Below, one piece after another: positions 13,621-26,950 of a DNA stretch of 64,000 nt. The stretch is taken from the NCBI RefSeq assembly GCF_963678635.1, contig NC_087066.1, forward strand, positions 30,943,301-31,007,300. The letters are read 5' to 3'. A program made the translations under genes and the position numbers. The notes below the pieces were generated by a model that was given only the letters and a program-made list of their open reading frames with translations, was not told where the DNA came from and made no database searches. This DNA is from Symsagittifera roscoffensis (lineage: Eukaryota > Xenacoelomorpha > Acoela > Convolutidae). Each line of letters opens with the position of its first letter. Position 1 is the first letter of the stretch.

Positions 13621-16600
13621 TTCTTTTGAACTTATTTTTTTTAGTCTTGAAAAATCAATTACTATCAGCAAAATAAAAAGAGCAAAAAACCTGCAAATAT
13701 TTTATCCTAACATCTAAAAAGTTCATTTCAAACGGAAAGGTTCCCAAGCAGTTAACTGACAAGTTGCTAAACAGACAAGCCAATAAATAGAATTTTCTTT
13801 GTTTATAAGGTGATTTTTGATCAAGAAATCTATCATAATTTTTTTTCTAGAAATTTTTGGGCAACTATGTTTTGCGTAATTCTACCTCAAATATGATAAA
13901 CAAAATTGCTCATGATAATTTTGTTCTAAGAAAAGTTTGAAAAAAAAAAGTTGTCAAAATTTTGTGAAGTTAAAATTGATTCCGGAAAAAAATTAGTTTG
14001 GTGGCTCTTTTCTTTTCATTTAGTGAGAATGCTTCACAAATTATTCTTTTTTTTCTGTGCAAAAGTATTCGAAATTTCCTTAAAAATTGTGAAATTAAAC
14101 CAATTTTGCTTTGATTTTGTTTTTCAGCTAAATGTGATTAAAATTTCATAAGCCATACTTCAAAAGCCAATTTCATAAGCCGATCGTATTTGAGTATTGT
14201 CATTTTCGTCTGTTTATTGATTAGTATAAAACGGAGGAGGTTGTCTGATCGCTGTCCAAACACCAACCATACGATTGTTTACTGTGAAAAAAAAGAGGTT
14301 CAAGTAGAACTCAGAAGAAAAACAGAAAATTTACAGTTTAGAATTTGTAAGAGTGATTTATTATTGTCGAGTGTGGGTCTTATATCAGTGGGCTGAGGTA
14401 CTTTTTTACAATCGACAACTCGGCCAATTTAGGCTATGTTTCAGCGGTCTCGTTCGAATTCTTTTATGTTTCCCCGAAGAAAGTAGAAGACTGCTTTGTT
14501 TGATCCAAGCCATTGATACGTTTTGAGTGTCTCGACTACTTTTTTTTGACATTATCCATCCAAGAAAAACGGGAATGTCATTTGATCAAGTCAGATAAAT
14601 TTTGGCCAAGCTCGATATGCGCTTGGATCCTGCTTGACCAAAAGTGCGAGTAGGTTTTGTTCCAGTTAAGTTTTGGCTGATGTTAAGCCGTGCTCGATTT
14701 ATGTTTTGACCATCTTCTCTGAACTTCGATACGTTGGGACTGTAACTTTTGACCTAATCTGAGACTGTTAAAATGAACTAATAAAAAAGAAAATGTAGTT
14801 TTTTTCATGTGGAATCTCAGCGTTATTTTAAAATCAAAATAAAAACATAATAATCGTCTGTAAATAAAACGCATGGTGGAGATAAGCAAGTTTTTTTTCG
14901 AATTTCTTTTTTCTTTTTGCCTTTCAATCTGTTTTTCAATGCACGAAAGCATAAATAAGCGGTTTAAAATTGTAAACATTTTTCATGAGATTGCTTTTTT
15001 TTATCGCGGGAACACCTCAATCTCCAAAACATTAGAAAAACTTACCGGACTCCTACTAATGCGGTCAAAAACAAAACAATCTTGAAATGATTGTGTTCTT
15101 TTTGCAACACTTTTTAATGAAAATGTTTCCTTGAGCTTGAACTCAGTTATGCAAACTGAGTTCAATACTGCAATGAAAAATATTTTCAAAAATTTCGAGC
15201 TGAAGAGATTTTTCTAACGGACAACTGTCATAGAGGTGTATCAAACCGACTTGGCTGAGTTTGAATATGTTTCATAAGGTACCAGAGAAATAATTCAACC
15301 TCTTGTTTTTCCTGCACCTAAACCTTTGTTTTCGTCCGTGCACAGATCTTGAGCTCGGCTTTGAAAGCCCCGAAACATAAAATGAACATCTCAAACCATG
15401 GCATTTATTTTCACTCAAGTCAACCAATCGCACCGTTTTTGAAGATTTCTGGAATTATTATTCATATCAAGAATCATCTTCGTAGCAATCATCAATTTGA
15501 TTCTTTTCACAGTGCACAATTTGCAGTGTGATTTGCGGCATGATGTGAAAACTGATAAAAACAAAATTTCAATTTAAATGGTTGTTTATGGCTGCCTAGG
15601 GGCCTTAAAAATTAAATAAGCTATTTGGACGACCAGAAGAAAATGGATTTTCGACGATAAATTTTTGTGAATTTAGACGATAAAACTTAAGCCAACAAAA
15701 CTTATGTTTAGAATGAAGTTACACAAAAACAAAAAAGTATATGATCACAGAAATGATCAAAATTATTATTGTAAGTTAATCATAAAACATTCAATCAAAA
15801 AAGTAAATTACATTTTTTAAATGTATAAATTATACATCTGTGAAATTCTTAACCTGAATTGTGCTCTGAAACCATTACTTACTCAATCAAAAATTAATTT
15901 AAGATTGTATAAAAAGTTCACCCAATTTATCGTCCAAATTCCGTTGCTCTTTGATCGTCTATTTTGCTTGTCATCATAAATCGTGATAGATAGTTGAACA
16001 GAAACAAAAGTTATCCGATGCGACAAAAATTAGTCCCAAATAACCTCAAACGTACCTATTTAGATTGGTATAACATGAAATTGCAAACAAAAATATCAAT
16101 ATTGAGTGACAAAAATTGTAATCATTTTAAAAAAAAACTTAGTGGCAGAAAAAAACATCAAATTCTTTAGATTGTGGTTTTTTGTAAGAGATTTTTTATT
16201 GTGAGAATGAAATTTGACAGTTCTAAATTTATTATAAGAACCAGTTTCAGTTTGAAATAGATGAGATTACCAAGGCGTTACTTATTTATCAACTATCTTT
16301 AATTTTCGCTTCAATTGATGCTTCTTTAATGATTGCAAAATATCATCAGTTCTATTTGTCTAATTTTTAAATCCTAAATTGTGTCTAAAAACCCAATAAA
16401 ATCTAGTTTTTTTTCCAACCGTAAAAAATGAAACAAGTCTTACTCATTCCGAAATTTGGATTCAATTTACCAACCATTCCTAATAAGTTTAAGCAGCTTC
16501 AAAAAAGCCAGAGAAACCGAAAAATGGTTTTTTGATAGAACCAAAATAGCCAAACTAGGCTCCAAGCATTAGCATTTTTAAAACAACTAAACTTCTGGCA

Positions 16601-19600
16601 TTTTATAACTTAGAAAACAACCAATAAAGAGACTTTGCCCTTTTTTTCATTGCCAGAAAACCACACGTCTCTACAAAAAAAACCAAACATCAACACAAAC
16701 TACCCTTGATTTAAGTCAACCCGTATTAAATTGAAACATAGCCAACAGAGACTTTTGCAAAAGAGTCAATGAGCGCAAATAAACAAAAAAAAACGAACCT
16801 TCAGACAGACAGACAAAAAACAATCATTATTATCTCAGCCAAGAGAAAATACTTAAATTATCTTCTGTACAAAAAAAAACAAGATTCTCAGAATCAACAT
16901 TTGAAACCCAAATTTTTTAACGTCAAAAACGTCAAACTGAATGTCAAAAACCGCACCCACTACAAAGAAAAAACTTCAAAACGCAACGTGAAGCCACTTC
17001 AGCTCTTAAAAATTCATTAGTCAATTATATAAACTCCTTGGTGTTATATGAGGATTTTAAAAAATTTTGTTATAGTTAATTGGAACCAATTTCAACAGAA
17101 AGTTTGTTAGAGTAACTTTAAAACTGCCGGTAAAGCTACCTGGGGAACATCAGGCGTATAAAAACAGATTGTATTTTATGATTGAGAAGATCAAAATTTC
17201 TATATTGGTTCAAATTTCATGGTAGCTAGTCCTATAATTGAAACTCATAGGCAGAATCAGAGATTTCTTTTGATTTTTTGAAGTGATCTGAATGCTCTAA
17301 AAGCTACCAATTAAAAAGGATTTAGTCTTTTCCATAGAATAACTAATTTAAACACTTGGTTTGAACTAAAATTCTTGTTTTGAAGAAAATTTATGTGTAA
17401 AAAAACGTTAGGAACATACAAAAACCAAACGAAATGCTCAGAAGAGTCTCCGATTGCCAAAATTATCTTGTTGTAATTGAGCTACTTTTGACTAAACGTT
17501 TGTCATCTGATAGGTGTTTACGTTCTGTTCTGAAATTTGAAAAAGTGTAATTTACCTATGAACATTTTTTTTATAAAATCATGGTGTTTGAAAGCCATTA
17601 AATTGTGACAATTCGTAGGCATTTTTTGTTACTAAATTTTTTATGCACAACTTTGTACTTTTAGCCGTTACAACAAAGAATACGAATAGAATAAATAGAG
17701 AAACCAACAAATAACGTAAACAGGGAATTAATTTCTCTGCAACCATCGCAAACGAACATCAATTCAATACAAACAGAAAAGGTTTCATTTTCCATCAAAA
17801 ATAGATGGAGCTCAAGCCAAAATGAACGTTTTTTTTTTATTTCCATAAAACTTTTATAAAATATGTAAATAATCTGTATACATTCAAAAAATACCTTTCT
17901 TACAACAAAACCTGGAAGCAACCTGTAGAAACTTTGTATATAAATTGTAGATAATGTGTAGATAATACGTATATAATATGCAAAAAAACTGAGTAAAATT
18001 GTTTTTTTTGTGTAAAAACTACAGGCATCGTATCAAATTTCATTGCACAAAACTTTCAACGCAAGCTTCAAACTTTAAGAGATTCCTTTAAAAAGTCGAA
18101 GGTTCCCGCGGTAACAAAAACTGCTTTTGCGCCAAAATTCTTCAATTGCCATTTAGACGATCAACCTTATAAGCGAAATTTTGTAGTAAAACATCAAAAT
18201 TTATTAGAACAAAAAATAGAGCAGTTGACTATTGCTGCAAGACGTTTCCATAATACTGATTTTAAAACTTTTTTTAATCAAACATCAGCCCAAAAGTTTA
18301 ATTGTAAAGGTAAAATTTTACTTTTTTATTAAACCTATGTTATCTGATCGGAGTTCGTTGAGAACATTAGCATTTAATTGGTTTATAATATGTAATTAGT
18401 ATGTATGAAAGCGGTATTGCTCTTTTAACAATTGCTCTTTTAATAATTCTACTTGTGACAGGTTGAGAACCAGAGTATCTGAATGATTTTCAGAACGTTT
18501 GAAAATAAATAAATGTTCTAAAATAATGATAAGTTTTCAGAAAAAAAGTCGATTTTTTTCCTTTTTGGAAAACTTTTCCCATTTCCAAAGAAAAAATCAT
18601 AGTGATGTTTTCCCATCTATTAAAACATGATTGTATCAACTGGTGAATTTCAAGTCAACTTAAAATGTGTAATGAGACTAATTTTTTTGCGCTTTTACTT
18701 CATTGCGCTTTCGTAACCACAGATTGGCCAGTTAGCAATTTTAGAATACCCATAATCACATGTATTTTTTAAAATTGGGCTCAGTGCATCCAATTTTTTA
18801 AATTAGTCAAACAAAGTTCTGTCAAACAAAATTCTTTAAAACAAAATATTTTTTTTTGTATGGAAAAAAAAGAACCATCCCGAGAAGGAAGCAAAAAACC
18901 AATGTAAAAAAATATAAAAACTAAATCAAATTGAAGCAATTCAATACTACTTGTTTTGTATGAGGTCCAAACTCGGCTTTTTTGTCTTCCTTTAGGCTAT
19001 TTACAAGGTTGTAAATCAATAGCGCGGTGTGCCTCTTCTGTAGCCAAAGTCAAATTCCGAAAAAAAACTTGAGTGAACAAGTTTTATGAATTTTTTCTTT
19101 CTTCACAAAAGCATGTCAAAAGCACTTGGAACAAAACTTCAATGCGTCAGAGGAGTTTAAAATGGTTTCGGAAATTTTTCGGTGAAACTATTATCTCAGC
19201 AGTCTTTCAAGATAAAGATTGATAGCAAGAAAAGATGTTTTCTCTTGTAACTGTATGAAATCATACTTGACCGGGAAAATTGATTGCATTGATAGGTTTT
19301 TATATGAATTCAGGTTCAATACCTTGCTTCAAATTAAAAGAAGGATTTTTAGTTTAAAATTTAAGTTTAAAATTTTTTTAGTTGACTCATTAGTTCTTTA
19401 AAAACCATCGAAACAATTGAATAAAAGTTAATTAGCCCACCCCCTCCCCCCCTTTCAACATTTTGCTGCAAAAAAGAACAATTTCAACCAGTTTTTGTTA
19501 AAAATGTAGAGAGTGTGAAATAAAACCCAAAGATTTCATTTGTGGTATTATTTACCGAGAAATTTTCTAACTTTTAGTTTTGTAATTACAGCATCTAATC

Positions 19601-20046
19601 AACTCCCCCACCATGTGATTATGTCAATGTTTGCGTATAATTTTCGAAATGCTGTCGGTTTCCTGGAGAGTTTTAACAGATTTAGTTATAACTAAGCGCA
19701 TCTCTTTGATCAGTTTATTTTCTCCTTTATATCAGAGATAGTTTTTTTTACTACGAAAATTATTTATTGAACTAAAATCCGGAGCCTGATCCCGACCTAA
19801 CATTTTGTTGATAAATTTTAATTTTACTTAATGAAGCATCTTTTTTGCTATTTTTTCTCCTTTTTTTCAATAAGCTATTGCTGGTCAAAACTGAAAATTT
19901 TAATTAAAAGCGCTTACCAATATGCAATAACCAATGCTGTAATAACGCATCTAGAAAAACTCAAAGGTGATCCTTTAATTAACACCATTGTTCGTTTTAG
20001 AATGGCAGAAAATGATGACCCTTCTTTCCAAATTTAATTAACAGAC

Positions 20047-20242
20047 CTTTGAGGACGCTGTAAGAGTCTAGCCAGAAGAGGAGACTGTGCTCATCGATTG
20101 AGACTGTGGCCGAGTGCCACTCCCCGTCGGACACGAAGTGACTCTCGGGGATCTCGACCAGACGACGAGCTCGACCACTGCTTGTTCGCTTTCTGCTCTT
20201 CTCATCTTCCGCTGTAGATGGCATGCCTAGTTTGAGCACCAG
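20047..20242 (-). CDS. Nrxn: Neurexin-like exon: LNS4 middle, DGEWH motif
   Basis: The acceptor is TTGTTTCAG before 20242; the probable donor is GTCTGT at 20046, a weak site. The exon (196 nt, phase 0 in, phase 1 out) encodes LVLKLG, a basic Ser/Arg/Lys loop, and then HFVSDGEWHSATVSIDEHS, the classical DGxWHxV LNS motif, ending FWLDSYSVLKG. In order it follows the LNS4 first exon after a 618-bp intron. The closing strands of LNS4 (xVGG and GC), LNS5, EGF-C, LNS6 and the transmembrane exon were not found between here and position 1, so the gene either continues off the left edge or its next exons are too small or divergent to see. Confidence 0.78.
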
Positions 20243-20860
20243 CTGAAACAAGTAAAGTTACACAGTTGGTAACTCGCAGAACAGTCTAGTCTGTTGGTTG
20301 AACTTTTAATCAAATAAATGCTCTTGTCCATTTTTATACTCATAAGACCATACGAAAAAAAATGGTAGATTGTTTAAGAATTTTGAGAATTGGCTGAAAG
20401 TATGGTCATCTTACGGCATGCAGAGCATTTTAATCTTAATTTTACTGTAGTTTGACTTAGAAGCTAGGCTGTCAAAAGCATGCTAGCATTTCAATTGGAC
20501 CAAGACAAAGCCTTGATAGTGTGAAATACGATTTTTGTTTAAAAAAATGTTGTAAAATTTTTTAAAACTAACTGGCCTCTTTCACAAAGTGACAAGCGTA
20601 AACTGATTGAAATATATAATATGGCGACAATATGGTCATTTTAGGGTATATGAAGATTCAATAGCTCTTAGTTGGGGTGCCTCAAAAATTACCTCATAAC
20701 GTGTATAGAAGTTTTTTTGAGTGATGGTGGTAGAGATTATCCTCTAGGATTGTTGGGCTGTTCACTTTAAACATAGTTTATTTATAAGTGCAACTTCCAA
20801 GTTGATTACCAAACAAGAAAAGAAATCTAGATGAACATGTGAGCGGGGAGAGGGAGTTAC
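20243..20860 (-). other. Intron between LNS4 exons
   Basis: 618 bp of AT-rich intron, GTAACT to TTTCAG on the minus strand. No repeat or exon seen inside. Confidence 0.75.
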
Positions 20861-21120
20861 TTTTCCGTGTGATATGAGGAGAGCTGTGGTGTGGAAGGTG
20901 TGGTTGGAGGAGATGACAAACACAGTCCCCCTAGTCCGGGTAGTCTGGAACTGCACTGATATGTAGAGCACTGAGTACTTGTACGCCCCTCCCCACCCGC
21001 CGCCTCCACCTGTAGTACTGGTTTTTCTGGATGTGTCCCCCTTCTTGTCTGAAGATGCGATGAGTTGCACCCGACTGCCTTCGTCTGCAGAGCTCCAGTC
21101 GAAAGTCATGACGTCAGCCG
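20861..21120 (-). CDS. Nrxn: Neurexin-like exon: LNS4 first part
   Basis: The acceptor is GAATTTTCAG before 21120; the donor is GTAACT at 20860. Two bases (CG) join the G of the EGF exon to make Ala, giving CQKA-ADVMTFDWSS, which aligns with the CEREATVLSYDGS junction after EGF-B in vertebrate neurexins. Further on, TTRTRGTVFVISS matches the RSQRAYGILMATT strand of LNS4. A Gly-rich insert (residues around SRKTSTTGGGGGWGG) interrupts the first strands and has no obvious counterpart in the family. The exon is 260 nt and ends in phase 0. Confidence 0.8.
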
Positions 21121-22088
21121 CTGAAAATTCATAACACAGTGAACCAAAAAATTGTTTTCCGACTCAAACCAACCGTATCAATTTAAACTTGCTTTTATGT
21201 TTGTTTATGTTTCATAGTTTGTGTAATCTTTTATCATTAAATTGGTTTTAAAAGTTCTGCAATTATGTCATTTCATATGTTACTTCATTTTGAAAACATT
21301 ATAAAGGAACGTTTTATTATCCAAACAAGCCGGGACGGCCGTTGTCTGTGCAAGCAGGACATAATGTTCCAAATACACTGACTAGAAAATTAACAATTGA
21401 AGGAAAAATCTTAAATTTGAAAAAAAAAATCTACGTTATTCTCAATTTTTTCAAATATTTTCGGCTTCATGTCTAAAGAGATCGACATTAAATTTAAAAA
21501 ATCAAACATGAGAAGGTTATAAAAGCTGAAAAAACGTTTTAAGTACAGAAAACAATTTGGAGGTCAGAATTAATCTGAAAAACCAGAAGAAATGAGATCA
21601 ATTTTTCTTTACACAGAAAAAATATTGTGAGCTTTTTAAGAATCCGAATCACCAAGAAAAAAAACAGAATATGCTCTTTTCCACTTCGTGAAGTGGCCGG
21701 ACCACATTCAGGTGATGAATAAAATTGGAAAGTAAATCTTTTCTGCTGGGTATCGAAAACACTCTCAAAACCAGAAAACGCGTTTCAAATGCCCAATGTT
21801 GCAGTTGGGGCAGAAGAAAAAATTTTCAAAATTGCAGCTGTGCTGTAGTTTTCCAAAGTTTGTAGTTTTGAAATGATTCTCACAGAACGGCAGTGCATTT
21901 GGCTTTTTATAAAGCTAAACCAACCAATAATAATTTTTGTGATTTGAACAAGGGTGATGTATTGCAAAATGCGGCAGATAAAATTAATATAACCCAGGTG
22001 AGCAAAAATTTTGGTTCTTATGATTCTAACCCGGTACTTTGAGTCTTCAGAAAAGTAAGCGACTGTATCAACCGATCTGAGACTTAAT

Positions 22089-22777
22089 CCGTACTGACAA
22101 GAAGTGGATTGCAATCGATTTTATGCAGATAATGTACCAATTTATTTGGATTGATTTCAAAGCAATTTAAGGTTGATGCAAAAATGCAGCACAAAAATCA
22201 GTTTCAATCAATCCTAAATCATTTTAGATCCATTTTTGTCAATTGTTTTCTTGTGTAATGTTGGTTGATTTTTCGTATGGGTTTTGAGAAACAATAAAAT
22301 CATAATTTAACATAATTTGCCTCACATAATTTGCCGAACAATGATGATGAAAATTAAATATCAAAAAAATTGTAGAATTTACTTTTCTTACCTCGGGAGC
22401 TCTAAGATTTACAAAATTCAAAGGGGATTCCTTTCATCTCAATAGTTTGTGGTAAACAAATTCTCCTCGAGTGACTTTTGCTCTCTGTAGCGCTGATGGA
22501 GATTTTTTATGAGTACAGAAACTTGCTCAATTTTCGAAAAAAAATTATTTTTCATCAATTTTGTAGAAATTTTGATGGAATTCATTGCCATGCAAAAAGC
22601 CATTTAATTCGATTTTTGGGCAAAAAAAACGGTTTTTTATTAACCGTAAAATCTATTTAACCCGTTCTAAATTGATTGACTAATCGAACAGGGCTATCGC
22701 AAACCGAATTTTCTACAGTATTTTATCCGAAGAAAATCAATTCAGATCGATTTCAATCTGAATTTTGTCAATGTGGG
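22089..22777. mobile_element. Related TA-type inverted-repeat element
   Basis: Ends TCCGTACTGACAAGAAG and (inverted) TCCCACATTGACAAAATTC are recognisably those of the 30604 element. The internal GTTTGTGGTAAACAAATTC...TCTCTGTAGCGC block is also shared. The exact borders are uncertain. Confidence 0.5.
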
Positions 22778-25700
22778 AAGCCAAGAAAACATGATTTTGC
22801 AAATCTTTTAACTATTATCAGTTGATTTTTTTTCTGCTTTCTGTTCGTGCACATTTTTGCAGATACGTTATAAATTTTCAGAATGCTATTTTGTGATCTG
22901 GTTTTCTTGTCATTCGCAAAATGTTAGTATAATGGATCAGTATATCTACTGAAGAACCAGAGGCACGCGTTTCCTGCTGGGAGTGTTTTGAGTTTGTAAA
23001 AATCAGAAATTCATCCTACCATCTATTGTAATAAACCACCTGGAAAAGATACCTTTTCCATGCTGTTCTGTTAACTTATTAGGTTATGCTGATTCATATG
23101 ATCGCCAGGAACAAGTAAGAGTACTTCTATCATAGGCGGGTTCCTAAAATGTATCTAGATCACCCAAATTGTTACTAATAGCAGAGTGATCAATCAGGAA
23201 CGCGTCCCAATATATTTTGAACCAAAACTTCTTAGTTTCTCACCAAATCATTTGTGAAAATTCTCGCGCGACCATGTGAAGTTGGGAAAAAAATTTCAGT
23301 AAGTTATAATTTTGAGTAATAATAAATTACCCAATAACTCAATTGATGATTCCGTATTATTAAAATATATTTCAAATTTTCTTGAGATATGTGAAATGCA
23401 TAAAATATCCACAATTTAGATTTCAACTAATTACAAGAGAAATTAGTGTAATTGCCTACTTAGGAGGGACTTGTCTATCATATTAGCTTTTTCAACGAAT
23501 CTGTCAATCGTATTAGTTCGCAGTTTGGCTTTTCGCCGTTTTGATGCATTTTTTTCAATAGCTTGGCTGGCTGCTTTGGCAAGTAGTTCAAGGCTTTAGC
23601 ATTTAAAAATCGTTTCCCCCCTTGATAATTTTTTAAATGCTTTAGATAGAAACTTTTTGTTTGGTTTTGATTTCAAAATGTTCGTTGCATTTTACTATTC
23701 CTTTTCTAGGTTGCCGTGATTTTTTTCTGACGGCCAATCTGTTTGATAAACTTCAAAAAAACAATTTAAGACAATGTTCATCTAATTTGCATTATGGAAT
23801 AATGGGTTGAGAAAAAATGTCTCTGATCATGTTAGAACGGATTTTCATTCGAGTCGCAAGACCAATCTATGTGATTTTACTTTTTTTACAACTTTTTGTT
23901 TTTATAGTTTTCATTTTTTCCCTAGATTGCTTTGCTAACGACTTGATTTGATTATCACAGAAAATTAAGGTTTGCATCGTAATTTTGAAAGCTTCTAAAT
24001 TGGGAACATCTTCCAACGTCTTTTTCCCAGTCAGACATTAATAACAACCTCTGTAATCTAATCTCTACCTTGTAATCTGTGATTAAACAATTTTAAGAAG
24101 CCCTGCTAGGTTTTATTCCTCACAAACTTTACTCTCTCATATCTAAACAAAAAGACCCCTTTTTTTGAAAGGACATGCTCCTTACAAGTAATGCTGCGCT
24201 CATATCCTGTAACTATGTCCTTGCTGTATTTGGCAAGAATCAGAGATCGTAATTCAGAGTAAATCAGACTAATTCTTACAAAACTTACACAGTTAACTGA
24301 AATAAATAAAAAGATTTTATATAACAAGCATTATGAACACTTTTTTAAATATGGGGTGCTAGAGCCAATTTTTTGTTCAACATTTTCCTAAACAATCTGA
24401 TAAAGTTCAATGGAAAAGCTTTCAACTGGTTGACCAAAACTTTGACTTTAAATTTTAAAAAATCCAAAGAACTGATATTGTGCAATTGCCTTGCGAATCA
24501 ACTGGAGAATAAAATACTCGAAGCGAAGAGTCAAATTTCAAAAATACGCTAAAACTAAGTTTTTGATGTCTTGCAACTTAAAATAGGTTGATTTCTGATA
24601 ACAAATGACAAATAACAACTCATAAAAAAGTAACTTAACCGACCGCCATTTCTGAATTCATTTACTTATTTTTTAGTTGAAAAAGGAAAACTTTTGCACA
24701 AAAGTACGTAAATATCTTCTTGCAAAAAAGCCAAGTTCACGTCGATGCAATTAATAAGCGCACAATTGTTCATAGAGAAACTTAAAAAATATAATTTGTC
24801 TGAACAGTTTTAATCAATAAATTTCGGGCTTGGGAATGCTCGCAGCTTATAGGCAATTCAAAAGCCAAAAAATAAACAAAAAGATAAAATATATCTAAGA
24901 ACACGTTAAAATATGTCGTAACACTCACAAAAACCGGCGAAAATTGTATCATTCGCACGAAATGTATGATAGAGCGTTCAATTTTTGCATTGATGAATCA
25001 TTCATGCTGCAATGACATTTTAGCGAGGATCATTTATGTTTCAACTAAGAAACATGGATGCAAATTACACAGATGCTTCATTGATGATTCATGACTGAAA
25101 CTTGGATGTCTACTTTTTTATTCATCCATGAACCATGGAGACAATACAGGTTGATGTTTATGTTATGAATCAAAAAAGAAGCAGAAACTGCTTTTTCACC
25201 TATGCATATTGGTTTTCCAGGCTAAAGGAAACAAATTTTCACACTATTCTGGCATAAAACTGAGTTTAGCAAAAAAATTGCTCGAAAAAATAATGCGCCA
25301 GATTTTTGTATTGCACAACAAAACATCTGCAAAATTTTCGAATCTAAGAACTCTGCGATATGATTGAGTGAACAATTAGAGAAAATTTTTACTTACATCT
25401 ACATATTGTTTGTTAGTAACTTTTAGATAACTTTCCTATACATTCAAACAAAAACTCAATTACTACTATGATCAGGTTTCAGCCACTTTTTTACTTTTGT
25501 TTTTGTCAAAATTTTAATTTCACAGTCGCTTTTTTGCATAGAAGTGAGAGCGACATACATAAAACTGTATACAATCATGGCGCATCAATGTGCCACATAT
25601 GTATCATCACTAGCTTGGAAATTGTAATAATTTTTAGTGTAAATTTAATGAACATAGTTAGAACACAATTAATTCTTGTATTATGACTGATATTTCTCCA

Positions 25701-25838
25701 AAAAAAAAACCCTGCAATCAAATGGTAACACTCCTAAACTACAATGCAACTTCAAACGGGGATATCAATTCAATAAACTTTTTCATTCAAGAGAACGGAA
25801 AATTTCTCCCAACTCCTCGCTGTCCGACGCATTGACCA

Positions 25839-26950
25839 CTATGCACCAGATGCTGTCGTTGGACAAGGAGTCGTTAAACAAGTGTCGGTCTGCTTTTGTA
25901 TCTTGGTATTCGATGCTACGTCCTCTGAATCAGTGTCTGGCCTGTCGTTGTCGATGTAGTTTAAATGACCTCTGGTCCCCTTTTGAAAAGATTTTTTTTG
26001 TCTTAGGACTTTATTGAAATAAATCGACATATCGTGCGAAAAAGTTTTTCCCCGGCAATTGCTGCAGGATTTTACCACTGCCAAACAAGACGCTCTGAGG
26101 TTTGATGACCACTGCAAGCCGCAGCCGCTGCAGGGGTTGGTTACCTCTGAATGTTGGGCAACTGGATGACGACTTGTGATTTATTTGATTCGGATTATGA
26201 TTACGTTTACTTTCAATGAACGCTATAACTCGACCTTCGTGTAAAAACGTTCCCGATTGAAGTCAATTTTTGTCCTGGATTTTCAGCCAATTTGTTTCTC
26301 GTTTTTCCAGATTGATCGCCAATTACAACCAATTATCAGATCTAGTGTCTCCCTTGATAATTTTTCCTAAATGTCGCTGTTGACGAGGTTCAAAGTGAAA
26401 ATTTTCCTGAGCCATTGGTCTTGCGATGTGCTTAAATTGCATACATCTGCTATGTTCATAAAATAACTTGAAATGATTTGCAAGATTCATTTTTCGTTTT
26501 GTTTTTGAAAGTTACATTAATACATCGAATGCCATATTGTGTTGGGATTTGAAAATGTCCTTCAACATTTTCCATAGACTCTAAGTCGTTACTCTCTGTT
26601 TGGTTATTTCTACATTCCTATGCTTGCTCTGTAGTTTTGTTCTTCCTTCCTAATCAAGCGAGAGTAAGACGTGGAATTTTACTATTCTGTGCACTATATC
26701 CCACGGAGTGTTGTTAATTGTTACCCCTATGGCCTTAATTGGTTTGTCTGGGCATACCAGATCCGTTGGTTTTTCCCGTTTTAGCTCCTCGAGATCCACG
26801 TTCGTTTTACTGATCATTGCCATTGCCGTTTCGATTTCTCCCATTTCACTGGTGGGTCCAGTTCAGACCACGTTGCTAGAACGCGTATATGCTGAGCGGG
26901 GTTTTCTCTTTTGCTGGCTGCGCCACGTGGTAATGAATTTAAAGAGTTAA
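25839..26950 (-). pseudogene. Relic of a Ty3-type gag
   Basis: On the minus strand, Cys codons from 26132 downward spell a double zinc-knuckle pattern: CSGCGLQWS, a further Cys, then KSCSNCRGKTFSH. This is the CxxCG...C...KxCxxCxK...H arrangement seen in Ty3/Mag-type Gag. An acidic/Asn-rich stretch follows. Upstream (26650-26844) an open segment with NVDLEELKREKPTDLVCPDK could be part of the same Gag. Stops and frame breaks separate the pieces, and no LTRs were identified. The local GC content is higher than in the flanking intron. Confidence 0.4.

Larger units (their letters stand above)
1..20046. other. Left non-coding block
   Basis: Apart from the repeats listed separately, I see no exon with supporting splice signals. 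The sequence is AT-rich, with many short A and T runs. If the neurexin gene continues, this is intron or contains exons too small to detect. A C-rich tract (CCCACCCCCTCCCCCC) lies near 19437. Open frames here are short and lack GC enrichment. Confidence 0.5.

Noticed and set aside
19831-20037. Plus-strand ORF (68 codons) next to the LNS4 exon
   Set aside because: AT-driven composition with no splice or start context. It overlaps only the intron side of the minus-strand exon.
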